DNA of 12,926 nucleotides. It comes from an uncultured bacterium. GTDB lineage: Bacteria; Patescibacteriota; Minisyncoccia; Phycocordibacterales; CAIJYI01. Of this stretch, positions 5,686 through 12,115 are shown piece after piece (the first letter of the stretch is position 1; each line of letters opens with the position of its first letter). The DNA is taken from contig CALMXW010000135.1 of assembly GCA_937871115.1 (NCBI GenBank), positions 1 to 12,926 on the forward strand, in the 5' to 3' direction. The position numbers and the translations under genes were made by a program. The notes beneath the pieces were generated by a model that saw nothing but the letters and a program-made list of their open reading frames with translations, searched no databases and had not been told where the DNA came from.

Positions 5686-6603
5686 TTACTCCCAGAAAAT
5701 GTTTGCGGATGAATATCCGTTTTGCAGAGCAATGAGCTGAAGTTTTTTCAGCGCTCTGCTTTTGGTTCGTCGTACTTGATCCACCGTGATTCCACAAGCT
5801 TTCGCCACTTCTTTAAGAGTATGCTCAGGGTATCCATTGAGGCCGAAAAGTCTTGAAAGTGGAGATCGTTCTTCTTCAGGGAGTTCACTCAGCCATTTTC
5901 TTAACGATGAAAGAGTATGCTCCTCATGAAGCTGTTCATCGTATGGTTTCGCACCTTGGTCCTCAAGAACGTCTAGAGCAGTAAACGATGGGTCGCCCGC
6001 GAGAGGTGTATTCAATGAACTCGTGTTTTTTAACCCCAAAAGTATGAAAGCCCTCTCGGCTTCTTGGAAAGATGTTCCAAGCGTCCTCACGGCTTCACGC
6101 ATCGCTGCTTCGTGTCCGCCAACAATGTGAGAGCGTTTATAGAAGGGCTTATACCGTGTGATTTTTTTTCTGTCACTCACAGGGGGAATGCGAACCGTTC
6201 GAGACATCTCATCAATGGCCTTTCCCATGCGTGATCGGATCCACCAAGTGGCATGGGTAGAAAAGCATATTTTCTTTCCAGTTTCCTCTCTGTTGTGGTT
6301 TGGGTCAAACGTTTCAATTGCGTGCATCAGTCCGAATATTCCTTCTTGGACAAGGTCGTCAAAATCAAGTCCACAACCAGTGTGTCGCTGTGCGACCCTT
6401 CTGACGAGTCCAATGTTACACTCCACCAGCCTGGCGAAAGCATGCCCGTCTCCATTTTTCGCACGTCCCGATAGCTCTTCTTCTTGGGGCTGAGTAAGTC
6501 GTGGAATTTCTGCGGTTTCGTTAAGATATTCCGACAAAAGACCCCCGAAGTTTTCCGGGGTCCCCTCGGTGTCACTTGTGTCAATGATCATTTCAGTATC
6601 CAC
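5686..6603 (-). CDS. Sigma-70 family RNA polymerase sigma factor
   Basis: Directs RNA polymerase to promoters. From the GTG at 6603 the protein has 305 residues. Region 1.2 is LLSEYLNETAEIPRLTQPQEEE (about 22-43). Region 2 runs about 55-141 with NIGLVRRVAQ, DLVQEGIFGLMHAIETFDP and STHATWWIRS...SRTVRIP. Region 3 is weak and region 4 is at about 235-292, with LKEVAKACGITVDQVRRTKSRALKKL as the -35 helix-turn-helix. The WWIR block then reads S124 and G127 where E. coli sigma-70 has Q437 and T440, which contact the -12 base pair; a small insert (about NREETGK) precedes it. It is therefore probably not the housekeeping factor. I chose GTG 6603 because AGGAGA lies 7 bases ahead; longer in-frame ATG starts would fall upstream, overlapping the promoter. 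The AT-hook-like gene follows. Confidence 0.93.
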   Translation of the reverse strand: MDTEMIIDTSDTEGTPENFGGLLSEYLNETAEIPRLTQPQEEELSGRAKNGDGHAFARLVECNIGLVRRVAQRHTGCGLDFDDLVQEGIFGLMHAIETFDPNHNREETGKKICFSTHATWWIRSRMGKAIDEMSRTVRIPPVSDRKKITRYKPFYKRSHIVGGHEAAMREAVRTLGTSFQEAERAFILLGLKNTSSLNTPLAGDPSFTALDVLEDQGAKPYDEQLHEEHTLSSLRKWLSELPEEERSPLSRLFGLNGYPEHTLKEVAKACGITVDQVRRTKSRALKKLQLIALQNGYSSANIFWE

Positions 6604-6641
6604 GGTCTTTTCTCCTGTTTTTGTGGATGAGGACTTCACAC

Positions 6642-6671
6642 ATATAAACATGAGAGAAGAGGATATGTCAA
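6642..6671 (-). promoter_or_regulatory. Promoter of the sigma-factor operon
   Basis: On the minus strand TTGACA (6671-6666) is followed after 18 bases by TTATAT (6647-6642), with TG one base ahead of the -10. The predicted start near 6635 leaves a leader of about 30 bases with AGGAGA at 6616-6611, supporting the GTG start at 6603. The promoter lies just after the nrdG stop. Confidence 0.7.
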
Positions 6672-6679
6672 CTTTCGCT

Positions 6680-7372
6680 TTATCGTACATCTACCACAAG
6701 CCCGGGGAAGCGAGAAGTAATCCCGGAAATAATTTTTGGAAGATCGAGATGTTTGTCTCTCGGTAAGTTTTTTTCAAGCGTTTTTTTGTAGCTGATGTCT
6801 TGGAGAAAGTAGGTTTCGCCTGGGGTGAGATAGCTCGCCATCTCGTAAAAGTTTTCTTCCTCGTGGAAGCCGGGGAGAATGGTGGTGCGGAATTCGTGCG
6901 GGATTTTTGAGGTTTGGATTATGTCGAAAGTCTTTTTGCAGTTTTGCCAGTCTTCATCTTTTTTTGTGCGCCCTATGGTGTTGTATTTTCCCCACACGTG
7001 TTTCAAGTCCATGGCGATATAATCCACGATTCCGTCTTCAATAAAACCACGTACCATTTCCGGCCGTGCGCCATTGGTATCGAGCTTCACCGAAAGCCCG
7101 AGTGATTTTACTTTGCGCATAAAGTCTCCGAGGTCTTTGTGAAGCGTCGGCTCGCCTCCTGTGATGACGAGCCCTTCGAGCATGTCGCGGTTTTTCAGAA
7201 GATACGCGAGTACTTCGTCTTCGGGAATGTATACAGGTTTTTCCGGCCAGCCGAGTAATTCTGGGTTGTGACAGTATGGACAGCGGAACAAACACCCTTG
7301 GGTAAAAACCATGGAGGCGATCTTTCCAGGGAAATCAAGTAATGTTAATTTTTGGAAACCGGATATGAGCAT
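6680..7372 (-). CDS. nrdG: Anaerobic ribonucleotide reductase activating protein (radical SAM)
   Basis: NrdG is a radical SAM enzyme that installs the glycyl radical on NrdD. The 230-residue protein begins ISGFQKLTLLDFPGKIASMVFTQGC, and CLFRCPYC (C27, C31, C34) is the CX3CX2C motif that binds the [4Fe-4S] cluster. VITGGEPTL (69-77) is the GGE SAM-binding motif. DTNGARPEMV and IAMDLKH match later strands of the barrel. The start codon lies 6 bases after the nrdD stop, a clear two-gene operon. There is no obvious ribosome site ahead of it, which suggests translational coupling to nrdD. This resembles the longer NrdG type found in anaerobes rather than the short E. coli form. The promoter of the next operon begins a few bases after its TAA. 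Confidence 0.95.
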   Translation of the reverse strand: MLISGFQKLTLLDFPGKIASMVFTQGCLFRCPYCHNPELLGWPEKPVYIPEDEVLAYLLKNRDMLEGLVITGGEPTLHKDLGDFMRKVKSLGLSVKLDTNGARPEMVRGFIEDGIVDYIAMDLKHVWGKYNTIGRTKKDEDWQNCKKTFDIIQTSKIPHEFRTTILPGFHEEENFYEMASYLTPGETYFLQDISYKKTLEKNLPRDKHLDLPKIISGITSRFPGLVVDVR

Positions 7373-7378
7373 AGTTTT

Positions 7379-9496
7379 TTACGTAACACTCACTGTTTCT
7401 TTTTCTTCCTCCTTCACTTCATCGCTCTTCACGAGAAATTCTTGTCGCTCTGCATACTCGCTCTTCTTGCCGTGGTTCCATTGCGATACCGGGCGGAAGT
7501 ATCCCACGATGCGTGACCATACTTCGCATTCCGCGTCGCAGGTCGTACAGAGTGCATGCTCTCCGGGAAGATATCCGTGCGTGGGACAGACACTAAAAGT
7601 GGGCGTGAGGGTGAAGTACGGAAGGTGGTAGCGATACGCGACTTTTTTCACGAAGTTTTTTGCTACCTCCCAGTCGCGGAGCCGCTCGCCGAGGAAAAGG
7701 TGGAGCACGGTGCCACCGGTATATTTCGTCTGTAAATCATCTTGGTGGTCGAGCGCGAAGAGGGGATCATCCGTGTAGCCCACGGGCAAGTGCGAAGAGT
7801 TGGTATAGTACGGCGCATCTTTCGTGCCCTGCTGAATAATGTCGGGAAATCTTTTCTGGTCTTCTTTTGCAAATCGATACGTCGTGCCTTCTGCGGGTGT
7901 GGCCTCGAGATTGTAGAGGTTGCCCGTCTCTTCCTGGTAGTCGCCAAGTTTTTTGCGCATAAAGTCTAAGACCTCGAGAGCAAACTCTCGCCCCTCTTCG
8001 GTAGAAATATCTTTTTCTTCGCCGAGGAAGTTCATGCACGCTTCGTTCATACCGTTTAATCCGATAGTGGCGAAGTGGTTGTGGAGGGTCGGGAGGTAGC
8101 GCTTCGTATACGGAAGCAGTCCGCGGTCGATATTTTCCGCCACGACTTTACGCTTTATCTCCAGAGAATTCTTCGCAATATCCATGAGCTTGCCGAGGCG
8201 TTCCAGGAAATCTTCTTTTGTTTCTGCGAGGTATCCGATGCGGGGAAGGTTTATGGTGACGACGCCGACGGAGCCGGTCATTTCGCCGGAGCCAAAGAGC
8301 CCGCCGCCTCGTGCACGGAGCTCGCGCAGGTCGAGCTGGAGCCGGCAACACATACTGCGCACATCGCTCGGGTTGAGGGGAGAGTTGATGAAATTTTGGA
8401 AATATGGAATGCCGAATTTTGCCGACATTTCGAAAAGCATTTTCGCATTTTCGCTTTCCCAATCGAAATCTTTGGTAATGTTGTAGGTCGGAATAGGGAA
8501 GGTGAAGACTCGGCCGTTTCTGTCGCCCGCGGTCATCACTTCGATATAGGCGCGATTAATAGTGTCCATCTCTTCTTGGCAGTCGCCGTACGTGAAGTCC
8601 ATAATCTCGCCACCGATAATAGGCTGCTTCTTTTTCATATCGTCGGGGCAGATCCAATCGAGAGTGATGTTGGTAAATGGTGTTTGTGTGCCCCATCGAG
8701 AAGGAATGTTGAGATTAAAAACAAATTGCTGTATCGCTTGCTTTACCGTGCGATAATCCATCTTGTCTTTTTTCACAAACGGCGCGAGATAGGTGTCGAA
8801 AGAAGAGAACGCTTGTGCTCCCGCCCACTCGTTTTGCAAAGTGCCGAGGAAATTTACCATCTGTGATACTGCGCTCTCGAGATGCCGTGGCGGATCCGAC
8901 TCGGTCTTTCCCGGCACACCATTGAAGCCTTCTTCCAAAAGTGCACGAAGGCTCCACCCCGCGCAGTATCCGGAAAACATGTCGAGGTCGTGAATATGAA
9001 TGTCGCCCTCGCGATGCGCCTCGCCCACTTCGCGCGGGTACACGTGGCTGAGCCAGTAGTTGGCAATAATTTTTCCCGAAGTGTTCAAGATGAGCCCGCC
9101 GAGAGAGTATCCCTGATTTGCATTGGCGTTTACCCGCCAGTCCTGCCGGTCGAGATATTCGCGCATGGTCTTCTCCACTTCCACCGCGGCGTTTTTGTCC
9201 GCACGGGCCCGGCCTCGTGTTTCCCGATATACGATATAGGTACGGGCTGTCTTGAAATGCCCCGCCGCCATGATCGCCATCTCCACCACGTCTTGGATTT
9301 CTTCTACGGAAATGTTTTCTTTCTTCACGCCCGACAAAATGCGCACCACGTTTTCCGTAAGCACACGCGCTTTATCCTCGCCGAAATCTCGGGTGGCTTG
9401 GCCGGCCTTCAGTATCGCCTGGAAAATCTTTTCTTCGTCGAAGGGCGCGATTCGTCCGTCTCTTTTAACAACGTGCATACTTTTTTCGTGCGTCAT
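7379..9496 (-). CDS. nrdD: Anaerobic (class III) ribonucleoside-triphosphate reductase
   Basis: NrdD makes deoxyribonucleotides without oxygen using a glycyl radical. The 705 residues begin with an ATP-cone (about 8-97: VVKRDGRIAPFDEEKI...), the allosteric nucleotide-sensing domain. GYCAGWS and MCCRLQLDLRELRARGGGLFGSGEMTGS (shown here in two motifs) hold the two conserved active-site cysteine regions. Near the C-terminus CPTHGYLPGEH and CTTCDAEC form the zinc-binding cysteine cluster. SRIVGYFRP contains the glycine at about residue 665 that should carry the radical, followed by the usual WNHGKK. About 25 extra charged residues lie after the family end. The ATG at 9496 gives the usual short lead into the ATP-cone and lacks a Shine-Dalgarno site. 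nrdG follows at 6 bases. A class III enzyme implies growth in low-oxygen settings. Confidence 0.97.
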   Translation of the reverse strand: MTHEKSMHVVKRDGRIAPFDEEKIFQAILKAGQATRDFGEDKARVLTENVVRILSGVKKENISVEEIQDVVEMAIMAAGHFKTARTYIVYRETRGRARADKNAAVEVEKTMREYLDRQDWRVNANANQGYSLGGLILNTSGKIIANYWLSHVYPREVGEAHREGDIHIHDLDMFSGYCAGWSLRALLEEGFNGVPGKTESDPPRHLESAVSQMVNFLGTLQNEWAGAQAFSSFDTYLAPFVKKDKMDYRTVKQAIQQFVFNLNIPSRWGTQTPFTNITLDWICPDDMKKKQPIIGGEIMDFTYGDCQEEMDTINRAYIEVMTAGDRNGRVFTFPIPTYNITKDFDWESENAKMLFEMSAKFGIPYFQNFINSPLNPSDVRSMCCRLQLDLRELRARGGGLFGSGEMTGSVGVVTINLPRIGYLAETKEDFLERLGKLMDIAKNSLEIKRKVVAENIDRGLLPYTKRYLPTLHNHFATIGLNGMNEACMNFLGEEKDISTEEGREFALEVLDFMRKKLGDYQEETGNLYNLEATPAEGTTYRFAKEDQKRFPDIIQQGTKDAPYYTNSSHLPVGYTDDPLFALDHQDDLQTKYTGGTVLHLFLGERLRDWEVAKNFVKKVAYRYHLPYFTLTPTFSVCPTHGYLPGEHALCTTCDAECEVWSRIVGYFRPVSQWNHGKKSEYAERQEFLVKSDEVKEEEKETVSVT

Positions 9497-9531
9497 GGTG
9501 GTGGAGAAAATTATGAATAAAACAAATAAAC

Positions 9532-9558
9532 AAAAAACTCGCCAAAATAAAAGCGAGT
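9532..9558 (-). terminator. Terminator-like hairpin in the nrdD leader
   Basis: Read on the minus strand ACTCGC (9558-9553) pairs with GCGAGT (9542-9537) over a 10-base T-rich loop, followed by a T-run to 9532. No minus-strand gene lies upstream inside the window, so it is either an attenuator in the nrdD leader or the end of a very short RNA. It lies 36 bases before the nrdD ATG. Confidence 0.6.
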
Positions 9559-9579
9559 CTCGAGGACTTCAGTATTGCT

Positions 9580-9609
9580 AGTATACTCCTGCCACCGCAC
9601 TCGTCGCAA
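9580..9609 (-). promoter_or_regulatory. Candidate nrdD promoter upstream of the hairpin
   Basis: On the minus strand TTGCGA (9609-9604), 18 bases, TATACT (9585-9580). Start predicted near 9573. The -10 lies in the repeat AGTATTGCTAGTATACT (9571-9587), which has both direct and inverted AGTAT copies and could be an operator; it does not match the usual NrdR box well. A weaker CATAAT at about 9512 could serve as a second start past the hairpin. Confidence 0.45.
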
Positions 9610-9626
9610 TTGTGGATAAGATGGGC

Positions 9627-9632
9627 TATAAT
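9627..9632 (+). promoter_or_regulatory. Consensus -10 box for the NUDIX gene
   Basis: TATAAT lies 9 bases before the ATG at 9642, with no good -35 box and no ribosome site in between. The transcript would start within a few bases of the start codon. Confidence 0.5.
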
Positions 9633-9641
9633 ACACATACT

Positions 9642-10142
9642 ATGAATGATGAATATTTAGACTTGGTGGACGAGCAAGATCAAGTAATCGGTAAAAAACT
9701 TCGATCGGAAGTATATGCCGAGGGCTTGTCAAATTTTCGTGTTGTGAATGCTTTTGTTGTAAATTCAAACGGCGAGCTTTGGATTCCTCGTCGCACCGCC
9801 AATAAAAGAATCTTTCCCCTTTGCTTAGATATGAGTATGGGTGGTCATGTGGAAAGTGGGGAAACGTACGAGCAATCTTTTAAGCGTGAGCTTATTGAGG
9901 AATTAAATATAGATGCAGATAAAACTCCGTGGAAACTTTTAGGACATCTTACTCCACAAAAGGATAATGTTTCTGCTTTTATGAATGTGTACGAAATAAA
10001 ATCTGACGACGTTCCAGGGTTCAACGAGACTGACTTTATTGAATACTACTGGCTCACACCGGAAAAATTGTTTGCGAAGATAGGAGAAGGAGAAAAGACA
10101 AAAGGAGATTTACCCGCTTTAGTAAAGTACTTCTATTCTTAG
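9642..10142 (+). CDS. NUDIX hydrolase, isopentenyl-diphosphate isomerase-like subgroup
   Basis: The 166-residue protein carries a full NUDIX box. GHVESGE (68-74), seven residues, then RELIEEL (82-88) fit GX5EX7REUXEE, with N in place of the usual late G. The start LDLVDEQDQVIGKKLRSEVYAEGL and the NAFVVNSNGELWIPRR stretch are typical of the Idi/YfcD subgroup, which cleaves or isomerises small diphosphates. Whether it isomerises IPP or hydrolyses some other nucleoside or isoprenoid diphosphate cannot be decided; the catalytic Cys of true IPP isomerases is not clearly placed, though C61 exists. I take the ATG at 9642, which starts the family N-terminus, rather than an earlier in-frame start at 9612. 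Codon use is more AT-rich (AAA, TTT, TTA) than in its neighbours, a hint of separate origin. Confidence 0.9.
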   Translation: MNDEYLDLVDEQDQVIGKKLRSEVYAEGLSNFRVVNAFVVNSNGELWIPRRTANKRIFPLCLDMSMGGHVESGETYEQSFKRELIEELNIDADKTPWKLLGHLTPQKDNVSAFMNVYEIKSDDVPGFNETDFIEYYWLTPEKLFAKIGEGEKTKGDLPALVKYFYS

Positions 10143-10188
10143 AAGGCACACAATTAAGAGTCGCGTAACGAATTTTGTCTTCTGTAAA

Positions 10189-10194
10189 TAATAT
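10189..10194 (+). promoter_or_regulatory. Candidate -10 box for pyrD
   Basis: TAATAT lies about 65 bases upstream of the pyrD ATG. A start near 10201 would place the whole hairpin at 10215-10259 in the leader RNA. The -35 region is poor. Confidence 0.35.
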
Positions 10195-10214
10195 GCTAAG
10201 CTAAAAGTACGAAG

Positions 10215-10259
10215 GCCTTTGAGTCTCCTTACTCTCTTTTTGATTTATTACTCAAAGGC
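10215..10259 (+). promoter_or_regulatory. Leader hairpin whose 3' arm abuts the pyrD start codon
   Basis: GCCTTTGAGT (10215-10224) and ACTCAAAGGC (10250-10259) form a perfect 10-bp stem around a 25-base pyrimidine-rich loop. The ATG begins at the next base (10260). The only Shine-Dalgarno-like bases (AAAGG, 10254-10258) are inside the 3' arm. The structure would block ribosome entry when formed. There is no T-run, so it is not a terminator. Confidence 0.65.
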
Positions 10260-11417
10260 ATGAAAATAGCACCCTCTTTCTCGAGTGCCGTCGTCGGCTT
10301 ACGAAACGCCATCATTACTCTCGGCTATCGCTACATCGCCAAGCCCATATTTTTTAAAAGAGACCCGGAGTCTGTCCACGACATGGTGGTGAAGATCGGG
10401 AAGGCCGGCGGGAAAACCTGGCTTGGCCGTGGGCTCGCCTCGTCTCTTTTCTACTATTCAGACTCTTCACTTTCACAAAAAATTCTCGGAATAGATTTTC
10501 CCAACCCGGTGGGGCTCTCGGCTGGTTTCGATAAAAACGCCGAACTCACCGACATCTTGCCTTGCGTTGGTTTCGGTTTTGCCGAGCTCGGGTCATTTAC
10601 CGGCGAGCCATGTGCGGGCAATCCGAAGCCGCGGCTCTGGCGCCTCATCCCGCAAAAATCTCTCGTCATTTGGTATGGGCTCTACAACGACGGCGCCGAA
10701 GCGATTTCAAAACGGCTCGCGAAGAAAAAGTTCCGCATTCCTATTGGTACGAGCATCGCCAAGACCAACACGCCCAATGTGTGTGAGACCGAGACCAGTG
10801 TTGCGGATTATGAAAAATCTTTCCGCCTTTTTGCTGACATTGGCGACTATACAACGGTGAATATCAGCTGTCCGAATACGGGCGGAGGTGAGCCGTTTAC
10901 CGATGTGGCGAATTTCAACACGCTCATGGACGCGCTCGACAAAGTGCCGACCAAGAAGCCGGTCTTTGTAAAATTCTCACCGGACCTCACGGATGAAAAT
11001 CTCATGGGGTTGATCAACGCATCAAAGCAACATCGCGTGCATGGGTTTATTTGTACCAACATCACGAAAGACAGAAATGATCCAGAGTTTAAAAAAATGA
11101 CTGCGGGCGTGACACTTCCAGAAAAAGGAGGGATGAGCGGAAAGATTGTGGAAGCGAAATCAAACGAGATGATACGAAAAGTGTATCGCGAAGTAGGGAA
11201 GACGCACATCATCGTCGGCGTGGGAGGAATTTTCACCGCGGAAGATGCCTATGCGAAGATTAAAGCCGGAGCATCGCTCGTGCAGTTTATCACGGGCATG
11301 ATCTTCCAAGGCCCGCAGGTGGTGAGCGAAATCAATCGCGGATTGGCAAAGCTTGCACGAAAGGATGGATACAAAAATATCTCCGAGGCTATTGGCGCGG
11401 ATTATCGGAAGAAGTAG
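10260..11417 (+). CDS. pyrD: Dihydroorotate dehydrogenase, class 2-like
   Basis: PyrD oxidises dihydroorotate to orotate in pyrimidine synthesis, using FMN. The 385-residue protein has the class 2 plan. An N-terminal helical part (about 15-60, with RDPESVHDMV like the family's LDPERAH) is followed by the FMN barrel: NPVGLSAGFDKNAELTD (82-98), GFGFAELGSFT, NPKPRLWRL, FVKFSPD (Lys238), KGGMSGK and VGVGGIFTAEDAYAKIKAGASLVQ. The loop with the catalytic base reads NISCPNT with Cys204, where class 2 enzymes normally have Ser (E. coli Ser175) and class 1 enzymes have Cys. The usual GFNN segment reads GLYND. Class 2 enzymes pass electrons to quinone in the membrane; the acceptor here is uncertain. 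The start codon sits directly behind a hairpin that may control translation. The Com-like gene ends 3 bases after its stop on the other strand. Confidence 0.92.
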   Translation: MKIAPSFSSAVVGLRNAIITLGYRYIAKPIFFKRDPESVHDMVVKIGKAGGKTWLGRGLASSLFYYSDSSLSQKILGIDFPNPVGLSAGFDKNAELTDILPCVGFGFAELGSFTGEPCAGNPKPRLWRLIPQKSLVIWYGLYNDGAEAISKRLAKKKFRIPIGTSIAKTNTPNVCETETSVADYEKSFRLFADIGDYTTVNISCPNTGGGEPFTDVANFNTLMDALDKVPTKKPVFVKFSPDLTDENLMGLINASKQHRVHGFICTNITKDRNDPEFKKMTAGVTLPEKGGMSGKIVEAKSNEMIRKVYREVGKTHIIVGVGGIFTAEDAYAKIKAGASLVQFITGMIFQGPQVVSEINRGLAKLARKDGYKNISEAIGADYRKK

Positions 11418-11420
11418 AGA

Positions 11421-11645
11421 TTAGTTTTCTTCTTGAGAAGCTTCCTTCCCTTCAGCGAGTGCTTTTTCTCTTGTGACTCTGTTTACGCAATTGGGCTTGA
11501 AGCAGAGGAGGGCGTCTTTTGCGAGGCCGTGAAATTCATTCATCTCGCCGCACCGTTTACACTTTACTTCTATAGTACTGTCTACGAGCACTCCTTTAAA
11601 GAGGAGTTTGTTGCAGCCTTTGCATCGGTATTGCCCGTACATCAT
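11421..11645 (-). CDS. Small zinc-binding protein, Com-like
   Basis: The 74-residue protein has YRCKGCNKLLFKGVL, then VKCKRCGEMNEF: two CxxC knuckles (C8/C11 and C29/C32) with spacing and sequence (CNKLLxKG..., KCKRC...N) like the phage Mu Com family of RNA-binding zinc proteins. In Mu, Com activates translation of the mom gene. Two more cysteines (C48, C53 in LLCFKPNC) lie behind. A charged tail ends the protein. The family match is by eye and the phage function should not be assumed: it may be a general zinc-ribbon. MM at the start leaves two possible starts three bases apart; the first is only 8 bases after a -10 box (TATGCT), so the mRNA has almost no leader. It is a single gene converging on pyrD. 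Confidence 0.72.
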   Translation of the reverse strand: MMYGQYRCKGCNKLLFKGVLVDSTIEVKCKRCGEMNEFHGLAKDALLCFKPNCVNRVTREKALAEGKEASQEEN

Positions 11646-11653
11646 GTGACCTC

Positions 11654-11682
11654 AGCATAGAACACTTGTGCGGGTGTTGCAA
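11654..11682 (-). promoter_or_regulatory. Promoter of the Com-like gene
   Basis: On the minus strand TTGCAA (11682-11677), 17 bases, TATGCT (11659-11654), then 8 bases to the first ATG. GAGG follows the -10 at once and could act as a ribosome site for the second ATG if the start is early. Confidence 0.5.
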
Positions 11683-11706
11683 ATCTAGGTATTTTTTAAT
11701 TCTCGA

Positions 11707-11715
11707 TGCTATAAT
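11707..11715 (+). promoter_or_regulatory. Extended -10 promoter of the 129-residue membrane protein
   Basis: TG (11707-11708), one base, consensus TATAAT (11710-11715), then 6 bases to the ATG at 11722. No ribosome site, so a leaderless mRNA is predicted. It is divergent from the Com-like promoter. Confidence 0.65.
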
Positions 11716-11721
11716 ACGAGC

Positions 11722-12111
11722 ATGCCCCCACTCATTTTGGTAGAAAGTTACGTCGGCTGGCATTATGGCCGGGCGTATTCCGATTTGTATCATGTGTGGA
11801 TGAACCTCCTCTGGTTTGCTTTCAATTTCTTTTCTATATTTCTCCTTCTTCAGACGCTCTTCGCTCCGTGGAAACGCATGGACGAAGGCTATCCAAAAGG
11901 CCTCGATATCCAAGGCTGGCTCTCGACGCTCACCGTGAACACGCTTATGCGGATTGTTGGTGCCGCGACGAGGCTTTTCATTGTACTCATTGGTCTTGCC
12001 TTTGCTTCGGCCATCTTTCTCGGCGGAATAATTGTCTTTGTGGTGTGGACGATAATGCCGGTCTTTCTGATCTCTACGTTATTCCTCGGCGTCTATCTTA
12101 TCTTTTCGTAA
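11722..12111 (+). CDS. Unknown multi-pass membrane protein
   Basis: I do not recognise the family. The 129 residues contain three probable membrane helices: about 27-48 (MNLLWFAFNFFSIFLLLQTL), 84-108 (LFIVLIGLAFASAIFLGGII and following) and 109-128 (starting TIMPVFLISTLFLGVYL). Between helices 1 and 2 a polar segment APWKRMDEGYPKGLDIQGW probably lies in the cytoplasm or at the surface. The ATG lies 6 bases after a consensus extended -10 box. Its stop is 4 bases ahead of the next gene, a larger membrane protein with a Clp-like N-terminal domain, so the two are likely an operon and may act as partners in one membrane complex. That partnership is an inference from gene order alone. Confidence 0.82.
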   Translation: MPPLILVESYVGWHYGRAYSDLYHVWMNLLWFAFNFFSIFLLLQTLFAPWKRMDEGYPKGLDIQGWLSTLTVNTLMRIVGAATRLFIVLIGLAFASAIFLGGIIVFVVWTIMPVFLISTLFLGVYLIFS

Positions 12112-12115
12112 TACT

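Noticed and set aside
5042..5740. 232-codon plus-strand open frame opposite the AT-hook-like gene
   Set aside because: The minus-strand frame has a ribosome site, operon spacing with the sigma gene and a terminator; this one has none and crosses the end of the sigma gene.
8075..8866. 263-codon plus-strand open frame inside nrdD
   Set aside because: Antisense to strongly conserved NrdD catalytic blocks; a shadow frame.
9571..9587. AGTATTGCTAGTATACT as an NrdR box upstream of nrdD
   Set aside because: It has internal symmetry but poor agreement with the known NrdR box, and only one copy instead of the usual two; kept only as a possible operator.
11404..11436. Possible hairpin AAGAAG/CTTCTT between pyrD and the Com-like gene
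   Set aside because: The stem is only about 6 weak pairs with a long loop and no clear T-run; not enough to call a terminator.
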